Notes: generated from the letters alone by a model not told the origin. Shown: positions 1 through 9,905, counted from the stretch's first letter. The stretch is DNA of 64,000 nt from Herbaspirillum sp. GW103 (GCF_000261365.1 NZ_AJVC01000005.1:62001-126000); one strand, 5' to 3'. Numbers and translations: made by a program.

Positions 1-461
1 ACCTGCTGGGTAATGGTGGAAGCACCGCCACCGCCGCCGGAGAGGTTGGAGAAGGTGGCGCGCACAATGCCCTGGTAGTCGACGCCGCCGTGTTCATAGA
101 AACGGTCATCCTCGATGGCCAGCACGGCCTTCTTCATGATGTCCGGGATGTCCTTGAAGTGGACCAGGTTGCGCCGCTCCTCGCCGAATTCGCCGATCAG
201 CACGCCATCGGCGGAGAAGATGCGCAGCGGGATCTTGGGACGATAGTCGGTCAGCGTATCGAGGTCGGGCAGCTTGGGATAGGTCAGGGCGACGACGAAG
301 GTCGCGCCCAGGATCACCATCACCACCAGACCCAGCACGGTACCGAACAAACCCAGGATGATGCGCAGCGACCAGTGCAGGCGCTTGCGGGGCGCCTTTT
401 CTGCGGGGGCATCCGCCGATGCCGGTTTGCGTTGATCGCCGCCGTTGGAAGAGGAAGACAT
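1..461 (-). CDS. mrcA: Penicillin-binding protein 1A, N-terminal part (runs off the window)
   Basis: Bifunctional class A penicillin-binding protein that polymerises and cross-links peptidoglycan in the periplasm. Only about the first 153 residues are present. A short basic cytoplasmic segment is followed by one membrane anchor (residues about 28-50, rich in V, L and I) and the start of the glycosyltransferase domain, where the motif AIEDDRFYEHGGVD contains the catalytic glutamate. The glycine stretch followed by STITQQ near the truncated end also fits the family. It is divergent from pilM, an arrangement common in proteobacteria. The rest of the gene lies before base 1. The identity is firm. 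Confidence 0.93.
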   Translation of the reverse strand, partial: MSSSSNGGDQRKPASADAPAEKAPRKRLHWSLRIILGLFGTVLGLVVMVILGATFVVALTYPKLPDLDTLTDYRPKIPLRIFSADGVLIGEFGEERRNLVHFKDIPDIMKKAVLAIEDDRFYEHGGVDYQGIVRATFSNLSGGGGGASTITQQ

Positions 462-731
462 TCGAATTAAGCGTTAAAGCAGGCCGAAGCTGCGGGCCGG
501 AGCCGGGTGAAAGAAACAAGCCCGCATTATAGCGGCTCGCCCTGACGGGCCGCGTGGCGAGGTGTTGCAAATAGACCAAAGGACAACGGGCCGGTTCCGG
601 GCAGGATGCGGGGAAGTGCGGCATTGGGGGCAAATTGCTGAAAATTGGCGGGCATTCCTCAAGTTTTCGCTATTCCCACCCTGCCGAACAGGCCGGAGAA
701 TCCGAAGCTTCCCTTTGCATGAGAATGGCAT

Positions 732-1631
732 ATGGCAGGCTTCTCCCTCTTCTTTGGTCGCAGCAACCCACGCCTGTGCGCTGGCCTCGACATCGCGCCC
801 GACCGTGTGCGACTGGCGCTGCTGCGCCGCATCGGCCAGCGCGCGCAACTGCTCAAGCTCACCCAGCGGCTGACCGGCGGGGTGATCTGCCAGGACGGGC
901 AGATCACCGATTTCGAGGCGCTGACGCTGATCTGTCGCTCCCTGCTGGACGAACCCGGTTGCGAGGGCGCTGCCGTCGCGCTGGCGGTACCGGCGCGCTG
1001 CCTCACCGGCCAGCGCCTGGTGCTGCCGGCCGACGCCCATCCGCTGCAACGGCAGCAGCAGGTCCACGCCGAGATGGCCGCCTACGGCATCAGTGCCGAG
1101 GACCATGCACTGGATTACCGCGAGCTCGGCCCGCAGCCGGGCTCGCCGCTGGACCGGCAGGTACTGGCGGTGGCCGCTTCGCGCCTGGCCATCGAGGACC
1201 GCCTGTCGCTGGCCGCGGCCATCGCCCGCCCGCTGGCCACGCTGGCGCCGGAAGACCTGTGTCTGGCGGCCTGGCTGCGTGAGGACAGACGTACCGACCA
1301 GACCGCCATACTGCGACTGGATCGCGACGCGCGCTGGCTGCTGCATGGTGATGGGCCCAGCCATGCCCTGCCCGAGGTCAGCGCGCGTGGCGCTCACCTG
1401 GCGCTGCTGGCCTGCGCTGCGCCCCTGCTGAAGCCCTTGCCACGCCGGCTGCTGTTGAGCGGCGACCATCCCGCCCTGGGGCCGATCGCCCGCGCCTTCG
1501 CCAAATACGGCGGGCTCGATGCCCAGATAGCCGCCCCGCCTTCCGCGTTGATGCTGGCTCCGCAGATCGCCGCGCAGATGCCGCCCGATTATCAGCTTGC
1601 CCTGGCCCTGGCATGGGAGGGACTGGCATGA
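732..1631 (+). CDS. pilM: Type IV pilus assembly protein PilM
   Basis: Actin-like cytoplasmic ATPase of the type IV pilus alignment complex; it binds the N-terminus of PilN and links it to the inner-membrane platform. The segment GLDIAPDRVRLALL near residue 17 matches the first phosphate-binding strand of the ASKHA fold. At 299 aa it is shorter than typical PilM (about 350 aa). It is the first gene of a five-gene operon in which consecutive genes overlap by 4 bp, and its stop codon overlaps the pilN start (ATGA). The assignment rests on both the fold signature and the operon order. Confidence 0.88.
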   Translation: MAGFSLFFGRSNPRLCAGLDIAPDRVRLALLRRIGQRAQLLKLTQRLTGGVICQDGQITDFEALTLICRSLLDEPGCEGAAVALAVPARCLTGQRLVLPADAHPLQRQQQVHAEMAAYGISAEDHALDYRELGPQPGSPLDRQVLAVAASRLAIEDRLSLAAAIARPLATLAPEDLCLAAWLREDRRTDQTAILRLDRDARWLLHGDGPSHALPEVSARGAHLALLACAAPLLKPLPRRLLLSGDHPALGPIARAFAKYGGLDAQIAAPPSALMLAPQIAAQMPPDYQLALALAWEGLA

Positions 1632-2194
1632 GATGCGGAATGGATTTTTCGCGCTCCCCGGCGCAGCGGCGGCGCGCGCGCGAGCGCGGCTTTTATCGGA
1701 TGCTCGCCTGCGCCCTGCTACTGGGCGCTGCGCTGGCAGCCCTGCCCGGCTGGCGCGTTCGCCTGCACACGGCGTCGCTGCAAGAGGCCAATGCGCTGCT
1801 GACCGGACAGTTGCACACCCTGACTCCCCAGGCCCGGCAAAGCGCCGCGTTGCGCAACCAGATTGCGGCGCTGGAAAAGCAGGTCACCGCGCACCAGCAG
1901 TTGACCCGACGTCGTCAGCAGGCTCCCCACCTGATGCGAATCGCGGCGCAGGCGGCCCAGTCCACCCCCGGGCAAATCCGGCTGCACCGGCTTCTGTTGC
2001 AAGGGGAGCGCGGCGAGTTGCGCGGGCAGGCCGCCAGCGCCCAGGCGGTGCGCGACTTTGTCGTCGCCCTCGACGCCGCCGGACTGGACGGCACCGCCCT
2101 GCATGACCTGCAGGCTGAGGACGGTGCCTATGCCTTCACCCTGGCCATCCCCTTGCAGCCCTCCCCGTCGCCCGCGCAAGGAGCTGTCCGGTGA
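1628..2194 (+). CDS. pilN: Type IV pilus assembly protein PilN
   Basis: Inner-membrane alignment protein of the type IV pilus machine. A basic N-terminus is followed by a single membrane segment (about residues 24-42) and a periplasmic coiled region with alternating Q, A and L (residues 45-95), then a small ferredoxin-like domain. The start at 1628 is preferred over the in-frame codon at 1613 because its ATG overlaps the pilM stop as ATGA, the pattern used throughout this operon. The sequence is divergent from well-studied PilN, so position in the operon contributes much of the confidence. Confidence 0.85.
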   Translation: MRCGMDFSRSPAQRRRARERGFYRMLACALLLGAALAALPGWRVRLHTASLQEANALLTGQLHTLTPQARQSAALRNQIAALEKQVTAHQQLTRRRQQAPHLMRIAAQAAQSTPGQIRLHRLLLQGERGELRGQAASAQAVRDFVVALDAAGLDGTALHDLQAEDGAYAFTLAIPLQPSPSPAQGAVR

Positions 2195-2778
2195 GCCAGG
2201 TCCGCTGGCGCACGCATCCGGCGCACTGGCCCCGGTTGGCGCGCCTGGCCCTGTGCTTGCTGGTGGCGCTGTCATGCGCCGGCAGTGGACTGCTGCTGGC
2301 CGTGAGCGATCTGGAAGACAGCCGCCAGGCAGCGCGCCAGCGCCAGCAGGATTTGCGTGCGCAGTATCAGGCGGCACTGACGCAGCGGGCGCAGCAGCCT
2401 GCCCTGCGATCACGTGAAAGCGCGCTGCTCATGCAGCTGACCGCACAACAGGCGCAGTTATGGTCGGCCGACCAGTTGCAGCCGGATCTGCTGCACACCA
2501 AGCTGGCCCGTCGCGCCAGTGAATGCGGACTGACACTGGAATCCTTCAAACCGCTCAGCGGCAAGCTGGCCGCCACCATCGCACTGCGCGGCAGCCACGC
2601 CGGCCTGCTGCGTTTCGTCGAACTGGTCAGCAGCCTCCCCCTCCCGGTGCTGTTCGAGCGGCTCGACATCAACGTGAGCGAACAGGACGACCAGGCAATA
2701 CTGCAGCTACATGCCACCGTGAGCGCCCCCGGGGCTGCTCTCGTTTCCGGAGGTGACACGAAGGAGTCCGCACCATGA
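2191..2778 (+). CDS. pilO: Type IV pilus assembly protein PilO
   Basis: Inner-membrane partner of PilN; the two form a periplasmic heterodimer that connects the motor to the secretin. The GTG start overlaps the pilN stop (GTGA), which implies translational coupling. The protein has one membrane segment at about residues 17-38, a Gln/Arg/Ala-rich coiled coil to about residue 95, and a C-terminal domain containing LRFVELVSSLPLPVLF, a pattern typical of the PilO ferredoxin-like fold. At 195 aa it is close to the usual length of about 200 aa. Confidence 0.86.
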   Translation: MSQVRWRTHPAHWPRLARLALCLLVALSCAGSGLLLAVSDLEDSRQAARQRQQDLRAQYQAALTQRAQQPALRSRESALLMQLTAQQAQLWSADQLQPDLLHTKLARRASECGLTLESFKPLSGKLAATIALRGSHAGLLRFVELVSSLPLPVLFERLDINVSEQDDQAILQLHATVSAPGAALVSGGDTKESAP

Positions 2779-3446
2779 GCCTGCCCTGGCTGGTCTTGCT
2801 GCCGCTGTCGCTGGCGGGGATCGTGGGGGGCGTGTTGCTGACCATCGATCCTCCCGATGAAGTGCAGGCCACGCGGGCCTGGATCGCGCAACTGCAGGCG
2901 CGGCCCGCGTCCCCCCTGCCCCTTCCGGCTGCTGCCGGACTGTCCGGACCGGCGACGGATGACGCACAGCCTGCCGAGCATGCGGACTTGCCCGATCCCT
3001 TTGCGCTGAGAGAAGCCCCACCCGCCAGCCCGCACCGGCAGACCATCTCCCATGTTGACGCCCGCGACGATGAAGACGAGGAGCAACACAGCGGGCACCA
3101 GGCCGCGGCCGGCACCGCCACTCCACCCGTCCCGACGCCGGCACCCGAGCTGCGACTGCTGGGCACGCTGCGGCGCGACCAGCAATGGATCGCCATCGTC
3201 GAACTGCAGGGGAGCACCCGGCAGTTGCAAACCGGCGACGAGCTGCCCGGCAGCCTGGGCCGGGTGCTGGCGGTGCGTGAAGAGGAAATCGATATGGGCC
3301 GGGAAGACGGTGCCCGCCAGACCATGACCATGGCCAGCCTGCCGACGGCCAGTGCGCCAACGATGGCGGCGACGCGCCTGGCCCCGACCCGCGGGCCGAT
3401 GCGCAGCGTCCGGCGCCGCCTGATCCGACCCGGAGTATCCCCATGA
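2775..3446 (+). CDS. pilP: Type IV pilus PilP-like protein (membrane-anchored, no lipobox)
   Basis: Periplasmic connector that should bind the N-terminal domains of PilQ and the PilNO complex. The C-terminal part contains LRLLGTLRRDQQWIAIVE followed by a GDEL segment, matching the small beta-domain shared by PilP and GspC. PilP is usually a lipoprotein. Here no lipobox cysteine is visible; instead residues 4-24 form a hydrophobic anchor followed by a long Pro/Ala/Asp-rich linker (about residues 40-125), a GspC-like architecture. Its 4-bp overlaps with pilO and pilQ fix its place in the complex. Confidence 0.8.
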   Translation: MSLPWLVLLPLSLAGIVGGVLLTIDPPDEVQATRAWIAQLQARPASPLPLPAAAGLSGPATDDAQPAEHADLPDPFALREAPPASPHRQTISHVDARDDEDEEQHSGHQAAAGTATPPVPTPAPELRLLGTLRRDQQWIAIVELQGSTRQLQTGDELPGSLGRVLAVREEEIDMGREDGARQTMTMASLPTASAPTMAATRLAPTRGPMRSVRRRLIRPGVSP

Positions 3447-5482
3447 AGATGATCCTGCTCCTGCTCGCCCTGCTGGTGAGCCAGCTTGCCAGCGCAGAGA
3501 ACCGACTGCTGTCCCTGCACCTGCATCCGGGTGCCTACGGCACGATGCTGGAACTGCGGCTGCAGGCACCGATGGACCCGGCACAAATCGGGACCTTCCA
3601 TCTGATCAATCCACCGCAACTGGTGCTGGACCTGCCACGGACCAGCGCCGTCGACACGCTTGCCCGCACTCTGGCCGGCAGCGGTCTGGTCAGGCGCATC
3701 CAGCTCGCCGCCGATGATGAGCGGCTGCGCCTTCAGGTTTCGCTCAAGCAGGCCGTCACCTATCAACTGCGCGCCGATGGGGATCGTCTGATGGTGGAAC
3801 TGGCGCAGCGTCCTGCGGCGGATCCGGTCGCGCTGCAATCGATTGAGCTGCGCCGTGGCCCACTGGGCGAGGCGCGCATGACAGTGGAACTGGGCGGCAA
3901 CGAACACACCGTGCAGGTACGCCAGCTGGGCTCACGCCTGATCGTCGACATCGCCGGAGCCAAGGTACCGCTGGCCTTGCGGCGGCAGGTGGAGACCGGC
4001 CAGTTGGGTACGCCGGTCCAGCAATACCGGGTACTTGGCCATCAGGACGGCGCCCGCCTGGTGCTGGAGATGCAGGGCGCGTGGCGCTACCAGGCTTACC
4101 AGACCCGGCGGCAGCTGATGATCGATGTCCTGCCGGTCAGTCCGGGCGCTGGCGGCAGGAGCGCGGAGACGGGCTTGCAGGAGGGCAAGACCTATGGCGG
4201 GCAGCGGCTCTCGTTGAACTTCCAGAACATTGACGTGCGCACCGCCCTGCAAGTGCTGGCCGAGCAGGGCGGTGTGAACATCATGGCCAGTGACACGGTC
4301 ACGGGACAGTTGAGCCTGCGCCTCAAGGATCTGCCCTGGGACCAGGTGCTGGATCTGATCCTGCAGGCCAGGGGGCTGGAAATGCGACGCCACGGCGAGG
4401 TCCTCTGGGTTGCGCCACGCGACGAGATGCTCGCGCGCGAACGCCTGGAGCTGGAGCAGAAGGCCAGCATCGCCGACCTCGAACCACTGCACGCCGAAAG
4501 CTTCCAGCTCAATTACCAGCGCGCCGATACCTTGCGCAAGGCGCTGGGCATCGGCGAAGACGGCAGCACCCAGGCCAATCGCCGCAACGCCCTGCTCTCG
4601 CGACGGGGCAGCGCCATGATCGACGGCCATACAAACCAGTTGCTGGTCACCGATACCCTGGCCGTGCTGGCCAACGTACGCAAGCTGATCGAGCGCATCG
4701 ACGTGGCCTCCCGCCAGGTCCTGATCGAAGCCCGCATCGTGGAAGCCGATGACAGTTTCTCGCGCAACCTGGGCGTCAAGCTCGGGCTGGCCGCCACCAC
4801 CCGCGGGGCCGCCGTGGGCAATGGCTACGCCGCCATCGGCGAGCGCAGCGGCCAGACACCCGCCACACCTGATCTGTACCTGCGCGAACCGGCCCTGAAC
4901 TTGCCTGCCGATGGACTCAGCGGTGCCGCCCCCGGCAGCTTCGCCTTCACCCTCTTCAATGCCGCCGCGCAGCGCTTTCTCAACATCGAATTGTCGGCGC
5001 TGGAGGCCGAAGGCCGCGGCAAGATCGTCTCCAGCCCGCGCCTGGTCACCGCCGACCAGCAGGCCGCGCTGATCGAACAGGGCGAAGAAATTCCCTACCA
5101 GCAAGCCGCCGGTAACGGCAGCACCGCCACCGCCTTCAAGAAAGCCAACCTGAAGCTGGAGGTCACCCCCCAGATCACGCCGGATGGCAACGTCATCCTC
5201 GATGTGGACGTCAACAAGGACAGCCGGGGCAGCGTCACGCCCGGCGGACTGGCCATCAACACCAAGCACATCAAGACCAAGGTCCAGGTGGAGGATGGCG
5301 GCACGGTCGTCATCGGCGGCATCTATACCCAGACCGACAATGACCATGAGACGCGGGTGCCGCTGCTGGGCGACATCCCGGTGCTGGGGGCGCTGTTTCG
5401 CAGCCAGAGCAAGGTGCGGGACAAGACTGAACTGCTGATCTTCCTGACCCCACGCATCGTCGCCGCGCCGCGCCCGTATTGA
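3443..5482 (+). CDS. pilQ: Type IV pilus secretin PilQ
   Basis: Outer-membrane secretin through which the pilus fibre exits. The order is: signal peptide (about residues 1-18, ending ASA), two AMIN-like beta-domains that bind peptidoglycan (about 20-215), an STN/N0 domain beginning near LSLNFQNIDVRTALQVLAEQ, a NolW/N1 domain (about 355-430, containing LIERIDVASRQVLIEARI), and the secretin core ending TELLIFLTPRIV. The length of 679 aa is normal. It is the last gene of pilMNOPQ. About 200 bp separates it from aroKB, and no convincing terminator is seen there. Confidence 0.95.
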   Translation: MKMILLLLALLVSQLASAENRLLSLHLHPGAYGTMLELRLQAPMDPAQIGTFHLINPPQLVLDLPRTSAVDTLARTLAGSGLVRRIQLAADDERLRLQVSLKQAVTYQLRADGDRLMVELAQRPAADPVALQSIELRRGPLGEARMTVELGGNEHTVQVRQLGSRLIVDIAGAKVPLALRRQVETGQLGTPVQQYRVLGHQDGARLVLEMQGAWRYQAYQTRRQLMIDVLPVSPGAGGRSAETGLQEGKTYGGQRLSLNFQNIDVRTALQVLAEQGGVNIMASDTVTGQLSLRLKDLPWDQVLDLILQARGLEMRRHGEVLWVAPRDEMLARERLELEQKASIADLEPLHAESFQLNYQRADTLRKALGIGEDGSTQANRRNALLSRRGSAMIDGHTNQLLVTDTLAVLANVRKLIERIDVASRQVLIEARIVEADDSFSRNLGVKLGLAATTRGAAVGNGYAAIGERSGQTPATPDLYLREPALNLPADGLSGAAPGSFAFTLFNAAAQRFLNIELSALEAEGRGKIVSSPRLVTADQQAALIEQGEEIPYQQAAGNGSTATAFKKANLKLEVTPQITPDGNVILDVDVNKDSRGSVTPGGLAINTKHIKTKVQVEDGGTVVIGGIYTQTDNDHETRVPLLGDIPVLGALFRSQSKVRDKTELLIFLTPRIVAAPRPY

Positions 5483-5681
5483 GCCGCAAGGCCCTGACCA
5501 CGGGATTTTTCCCCGGTGGCGGGGCAAAGAACGGTAAAATCGCTGTTCCAGGCCCGTGGCGCCGGGCGCGAGCCCGCCAGCAGCGGGCAACACAGCCGTC
5601 CACCGGGCGGCAGGCGACCGTGCCGGCAGACGTGCGGCGCCATGACATTGGCCAGTAGCGCAAAGCGCAGAATTCTTAGAT

Positions 5682-7481
5682 ATGACGGGAAGCATCTTCC
5701 TTGTCGGCCTGATGGGAGCCGGCAAGACCACCATAGGCCGGGCCCTGGCCAAAAAGCTGAACAAGCGTTTCGTCGATTCGGACCACGAGATCGAAGCGCG
5801 GACCGGCGCCACCATCCCGGTGATCTTCGAGATCGAGGGCGAGGAGAACTTCCGTCGCCGCGAAGCCGAGGTCATCCGCGAGCTCGCAGCCCAGCCCGAC
5901 ATCGTGCTGGCCACGGGCGGCGGTGCGATCCTGCGTGCCGAGAATCGCGAGAATCTCAAGAAAGGCGGCACCGTCGTCTACCTGCGTGCCAGCATCAACC
6001 AGATCCTGCAACGCACCGGGCGCGACAAGAACCGTCCGCTGCTGCAAACCGCCGACCCGCGCCGCAAGCTCGAAGAGCTGTCGCGCCAGCGCGATCCGCT
6101 GTATCGCGAAGTGGCCGACTTCGTGGTCGAGACCAACCGGCCCAATGTGCAGTTCCTGGTACAGACCATCATCAGCCACCTGGAACTCTCGCCCAAGGAA
6201 GGTGCCTGGCAAGCGGTACCGGCACCTGAGGAAACCATCGTCCTGGAAACCGCCAGCGCAGTCCTGACCCAGGCTGCCGATGGCACCACCACACTCTCGC
6301 GCAGTCATTCCACCCAGATCCTTCATGGCGCTGCCAGCGCCGAACCCAGCCTTCGCAGCATGAACCAGAACATCGCCTCCGCCGCCACCACGATCGCCTC
6401 CCTGACCCTCAACGTCGACCTGGGCGAGCGCAGCTATCCCATCCACATCGGCCGCGGGCTGCTGGACGACCCCACCCTGCTGCCGCAATACGTCAAGGGC
6501 AAGCGCGTGGCCATCGTTACCAATGACAAGGTCGGCCCGCTCTACCTGGACAAGGTAGCGCAGGCCCTGCGCGCAGCCGGCAAGCAGGTCACCGAAATCG
6601 TGCTGCCCGATGGCGAAGAGGAGAAGAACTGGGCCAGCCTGATGAAGATCTTTGATCGTCTGCTGGCCGACAAGTGTGATCGCAAGACCACTCTGGTCGC
6701 GCTGGGTGGCGGCGTGATCGGCGACCTCACCGGCTTTGCCGCGGCCTCCTACATGCGCGGCGTGCCCTTCGTGCAAGTGCCCACGACCTTGCTCTCGCAG
6801 GTGGATTCGTCGGTCGGCGGCAAGACCGGCATCAATCATCCGCTGGGCAAGAACATGATCGGGGCCTTCTACCAGCCGCAGGCCGTCATCGCCGATACCG
6901 CCACCCTGCACACCCTGCCTCCGCGCGAGCTGGCGGCCGGCATAGCCGAAGTCATCAAGCACGGCGCCATCATCGATGCGCCCTTCTTCGACTGGATCGA
7001 AACCAATATGGCGCGCCTGGTCTCCAAGGATGACGCCGCCCTGGCCTATGCCATCCAGCGCTCCTGCGAGATCAAGGCCGAGGTGGTGCGCCAGGACGAG
7101 CGCGAAGGTGGCCTGCGCGCCATCCTCAACTTCGGCCACACCTTCGGCCACGCCATCGAGAATGGCCTTGGTTATGGTCAGTGGCTGCATGGTGAAGCGG
7201 TGGGCTGTGGCATGGTGATGGCGGCGGACCTGTCGCAGCGCCTGGGCTACATCGATGCCGCCACGTGCGAACGCATTCGTGCCGTGACCGCCGCCGCCGG
7301 CCTGCCCACCGTGGCTCCCGACCTGGGCACGGAACGCTGGCTGGACCTCATGGAAGTGGACAAAAAGAATGAAGGTGGCGCGATCAAGTTCATCCTGATC
7401 AAGCCGCTGGGCAGTCCTCTGATTACCAACGCGCCGCAGGAGTTGCTCTTGCAAACCCTGGCGGCCTGCACCGGAGCATGA
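5682..7481 (+). CDS. aroKB: Bifunctional shikimate kinase / 3-dehydroquinate synthase (AroK-AroB fusion)
   Basis: Two shikimate-pathway enzymes in one 599-aa reading frame. Residues 1 to about 170 are shikimate kinase: Walker A GLMGAGKT at 9-16, shikimate-contacting D34 and a GGG motif near 80. A variable linker spans about 175-226. Residues about 227-599 are 3-dehydroquinate synthase, with NAD-binding [20 protein letters not shown] and the metal-binding [11 protein letters not shown] near 484. The two genes are normally separate and adjacent in relatives. The in-frame ATG at 6360 would give a standard 373-aa AroB, but no strong ribosome binding site precedes it. The stop overlaps dgt (ATGA). 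Confidence 0.93.
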   Translation: MTGSIFLVGLMGAGKTTIGRALAKKLNKRFVDSDHEIEARTGATIPVIFEIEGEENFRRREAEVIRELAAQPDIVLATGGGAILRAENRENLKKGGTVVYLRASINQILQRTGRDKNRPLLQTADPRRKLEELSRQRDPLYREVADFVVETNRPNVQFLVQTIISHLELSPKEGAWQAVPAPEETIVLETASAVLTQAADGTTTLSRSHSTQILHGAASAEPSLRSMNQNIASAATTIASLTLNVDLGERSYPIHIGRGLLDDPTLLPQYVKGKRVAIVTNDKVGPLYLDKVAQALRAAGKQVTEIVLPDGEEEKNWASLMKIFDRLLADKCDRKTTLVALGGGVIGDLTGFAAASYMRGVPFVQVPTTLLSQVDSSVGGKTGINHPLGKNMIGAFYQPQAVIADTATLHTLPPRELAAGIAEVIKHGAIIDAPFFDWIETNMARLVSKDDAALAYAIQRSCEIKAEVVRQDEREGGLRAILNFGHTFGHAIENGLGYGQWLHGEAVGCGMVMAADLSQRLGYIDAATCERIRAVTAAAGLPTVAPDLGTERWLDLMEVDKKNEGGAIKFILIKPLGSPLITNAPQELLLQTLAACTGA

Positions 7482-8635
7482 ACATGCACACTGAAGCGCC
7501 TGACCATCTCGCCCCCTATGCCGCCCACTCGGCAAGTTCGCGAGGTCGGCGCTACAGTGAAACCCCGCCCGGATCGCGCAGCGAGTTCCAGCGCGACCGT
7601 GACCGCATCGTCCACTCCACCGCCTTCCGCCGTCTCGAATACAAGACGCAGGTCTTCGTCAATCATGAGGGCGACCTTTTCCGTACGCGCCTGACCCACA
7701 GCATCGAAGTCGCACAGATCGCCCGTTCGTGCGCGCGCAACCTGCAACTGAACGAAGACCTGGTGGAAGCCATCTCGCTGGCACACGACCTGGGCCACAC
7801 TCCCTTCGGTCATGCCGGGCAGGACGAGCTGAACCACTGCATGAAGCATCACGGCGGCTTCGAGCACAACCTGCAGAGCCTGCGCGTGGTCGATGAACTG
7901 GAGCAGCACTACGCTGCCTTCGATGGCCTGAACCTCACCTTCGAGACGCGCGAGGGCATCCTCAAGCACTGCTCCCTGCACAATGCCCGGCAGCTGGGCG
8001 AGATCGGCGTGCGTTTCCTGGAAAAGAAACAGCCTTCGCTGGAAGCGCAACTGGCCAACCTGGCCGACGAGATCGCCTACAACAATCACGACATCGACGA
8101 TGGCCTGCGTTCCGGACTGCTGACCATGGAACTGATGAGCGAAGTCGATTTCTTCGCGCGCCATCTGCGCGAGGTCGAACAGACCTACCCCGGCATCACT
8201 GGCCGTCGCGTCATTCATGAGACGGTGCGTCGCATGATCAATGCACTCATCATCGATCTGAACCAGACCTCGCGCAGCCGCATCGCCGAGATCGCACCGC
8301 GCGACATCGAAGATGTACGCAATGCACCGCAGTTGATCGCCTTCTCCGATGCCATGGCTGCCGAAGCCGCCATCCTGAAGAAATTCCTGCGCGAGAAGCT
8401 CTACCGCCATTACCAGGTCAACCGCATGACCGCCAAGGCACGCCGCATCATCGCCGAGATGTTCGACACCTTCATCGGCCAGCCCAACCTGCTGCCGCCG
8501 GATTATCAGGTCAAGGGCATCGTCGATGAAACCCAACGGCTGGACAAGCAGGCGCGCAAGGTGGCCGACTACATCGCGGGCATGACGGATCGCTATGCCA
8601 TCCGCGAACATCGACGCCTGTTCGTGATGGAGTGA
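7478..8635 (+). CDS. dgt: Deoxyguanosinetriphosphate triphosphohydrolase-like protein
   Basis: HD-domain phosphohydrolase predicted to cleave dGTP or other dNTPs to the deoxynucleoside and triphosphate, limiting nucleotide pools. Metal-ligand motifs are visible: [14 protein letters not shown] near residue 70 and [13 protein letters not shown] near 103, with a later NNHDIDDG motif. At 385 aa it belongs to the shorter type-2 subfamily rather than the 505-aa Escherichia coli Dgt. Its start overlaps the aroKB stop by 4 bp, so it is probably cotranscribed. Substrate specificity cannot be read from the sequence. Confidence 0.9.
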   Translation: MNMHTEAPDHLAPYAAHSASSRGRRYSETPPGSRSEFQRDRDRIVHSTAFRRLEYKTQVFVNHEGDLFRTRLTHSIEVAQIARSCARNLQLNEDLVEAISLAHDLGHTPFGHAGQDELNHCMKHHGGFEHNLQSLRVVDELEQHYAAFDGLNLTFETREGILKHCSLHNARQLGEIGVRFLEKKQPSLEAQLANLADEIAYNNHDIDDGLRSGLLTMELMSEVDFFARHLREVEQTYPGITGRRVIHETVRRMINALIIDLNQTSRSRIAEIAPRDIEDVRNAPQLIAFSDAMAAEAAILKKFLREKLYRHYQVNRMTAKARRIIAEMFDTFIGQPNLLPPDYQVKGIVDETQRLDKQARKVADYIAGMTDRYAIREHRRLFVME

Positions 8636-9085
8636 GGCGTGAGCGAGTGGGTGCAAAGCCCACGTTGAACGCAGTGTCTCGAGACGTTGCGTTTTCGTTC
8701 AGCTCATCCGTGCGCGCTCATTGTCTTGCTGCCAGCACGATTTCATTACCTCACTGCAATTGAAATCCCGCTGCCAGCAACTTGCGCACATTTCGTTACA
8801 TTTTTTCTTGATTGCCTGTGCCCATCTCAGGCCGCCCGACGGCACGCACGGTATCGCCGCAAATCCTTTTCCAGCAAGGCTCTTCGAAAGATTGCGCGAA
8901 TGCAATGCAGACTTGTCAACGAACTGCCCCAGAAACTGAAGGATGTAAATTTCTGTCAACATCAAGTCCGCTTTGAACGGGCCGTTATGCAGCAATGGAG
9001 TGGATGCGCATGGTGCGCAGTTTCGCTTCCGTGGATCCGTCTCCCCCTTGATGCCCGGATCCCCTTTCTTTTTCAGGAGACCGTC
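8636..9085. other. Intergenic region downstream of dgt
   Basis: These 450 bases hold a hairpin (8668-8693) that probably ends the aroKB-dgt transcript. The remainder has lower GC than the flanks and no convincing open frame; the in-frame upstream extension of the next gene has unnatural composition. A purine-rich ribosome binding site (AGGAGA) at about 9075-9080 serves the gene starting at 9086. Confidence 0.6.
8668..8697 (+). terminator. Terminator-like palindrome after dgt
   Basis: The two 13-nt halves AACGCAGTGTCTC and GAGACGTTGCGTT are complementary, with two G-U pairs, and are followed by GTTTTC. The stem has almost no free loop, so the innermost pairs must open. Confidence 0.5.
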
Positions 9086-9841
9086 ATGGCAATCGGCAAC
9101 ACCACCGGCGTGGACACCAAGTCCCTGCTGCCCACCACCTCCGCTTCCCCCTCGTCGAGCTCTGCAGGGGCGTCTGGCAACGACCAGCTGTCCGCGACCT
9201 CGGACGACAGCGCCAGCAGCGACAAGATCGCCCAGGCCAAGCAAGCCAACCTGCTCACCGTGAGTGGTGCCAAGGCCCAGTTCAACCTGTCCATCGTGCA
9301 ATCATCGCTGGAGGTGTCGCTGCAGACGCAGAACGATCCGCTGTCACTGGTCTACAAGACGGCCATCGAGAACATCAACGACATCCTGCGCCCGCAGCTG
9401 GGCGACAACGCAATCCAGACGGCGGCAACGCAAGACAATTCGCCCGAGGCCACGGCCGGGCGTATCGTTTCCTTCATCACCAACATGTTCGACCTCTTCA
9501 AGCAGAACAACCCGGACAAGGAAGACGCCAGCAACATCGATGACTACATGAATCTCATCTTCAAGGGCGTCGACCAGGGCTTCAAGGAAGCCCGCGGCAT
9601 TCTCGATAGTCTCAACGTGCTGCAGGGTGACATCGCCGGCAACATCGACAAGACCTACGACCTGGTTCAAAAGGCGCTGGGCGACTTCATCAACAAGGTC
9701 AAGGGCGGCAAGCAGGAGGGTGAGGATGGCACCGGCAGCCATGGCAATGCGGATGGACAGGGCGGCACGCTGGTGGCCAGCGAGACGACGGTGAGCATTT
9801 CCGTCTCGGTGAGCCAGACGCGGATCAGTACCAGCGCGTGA
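9086..9841 (+). CDS. DUF5610-like hypothetical protein
   Basis: A 251-aa protein of unknown function. The N-terminal 55 residues are rich in Ser, Thr, Ala and Asp. A middle helical domain (about 65-205) contains SLEVSLQTQNDPLSLVYKTA and regular amphipathic repeats, and the tail is Gly-rich before a final Ser/Val/Thr-rich strand. The middle resembles DUF5610 proteins from recall, not from a search. The start at 9086 is chosen because an AGGAGA site lies 6 bases upstream; an earlier in-frame start at 8687 would add an implausible Cys/Arg-rich segment. No signal peptide or membrane segment is seen. It is convergent with the next gene. Confidence 0.6.
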   Translation: MAIGNTTGVDTKSLLPTTSASPSSSSAGASGNDQLSATSDDSASSDKIAQAKQANLLTVSGAKAQFNLSIVQSSLEVSLQTQNDPLSLVYKTAIENINDILRPQLGDNAIQTAATQDNSPEATAGRIVSFITNMFDLFKQNNPDKEDASNIDDYMNLIFKGVDQGFKEARGILDSLNVLQGDIAGNIDKTYDLVQKALGDFINKVKGGKQEGEDGTGSHGNADGQGGTLVASETTVSISVSVSQTRISTSA

Positions 9842-9876
9842 TGCGATCCGGCGCCAAGCTGGACATCACCCTGCTG

Positions 9877-9905
9877 ACGGTCGCCAACGTGCGGCCGTTT
9901 TTTTT
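9877..9905 (+). terminator. Rho-independent terminator after the DUF5610-like gene
   Basis: ACGGTCGC and GTGCGGCCGT form an 8-bp stem with one G-U pair and a 6-nt loop, followed by eight T residues. This is a canonical intrinsic terminator. Confidence 0.85.

Noticed and set aside
5483-5681. Terminator between pilQ and aroKB
   Set aside because: The CCCCGG/GGGG inverted repeat near 5508 is short and lacks a T-run, so read-through or an internal promoter is as likely.
3932-5971. Long minus-strand frame opposite pilQ
   Set aside because: It is a GC-rich shadow frame over firmly identified pilQ, with unnatural composition.
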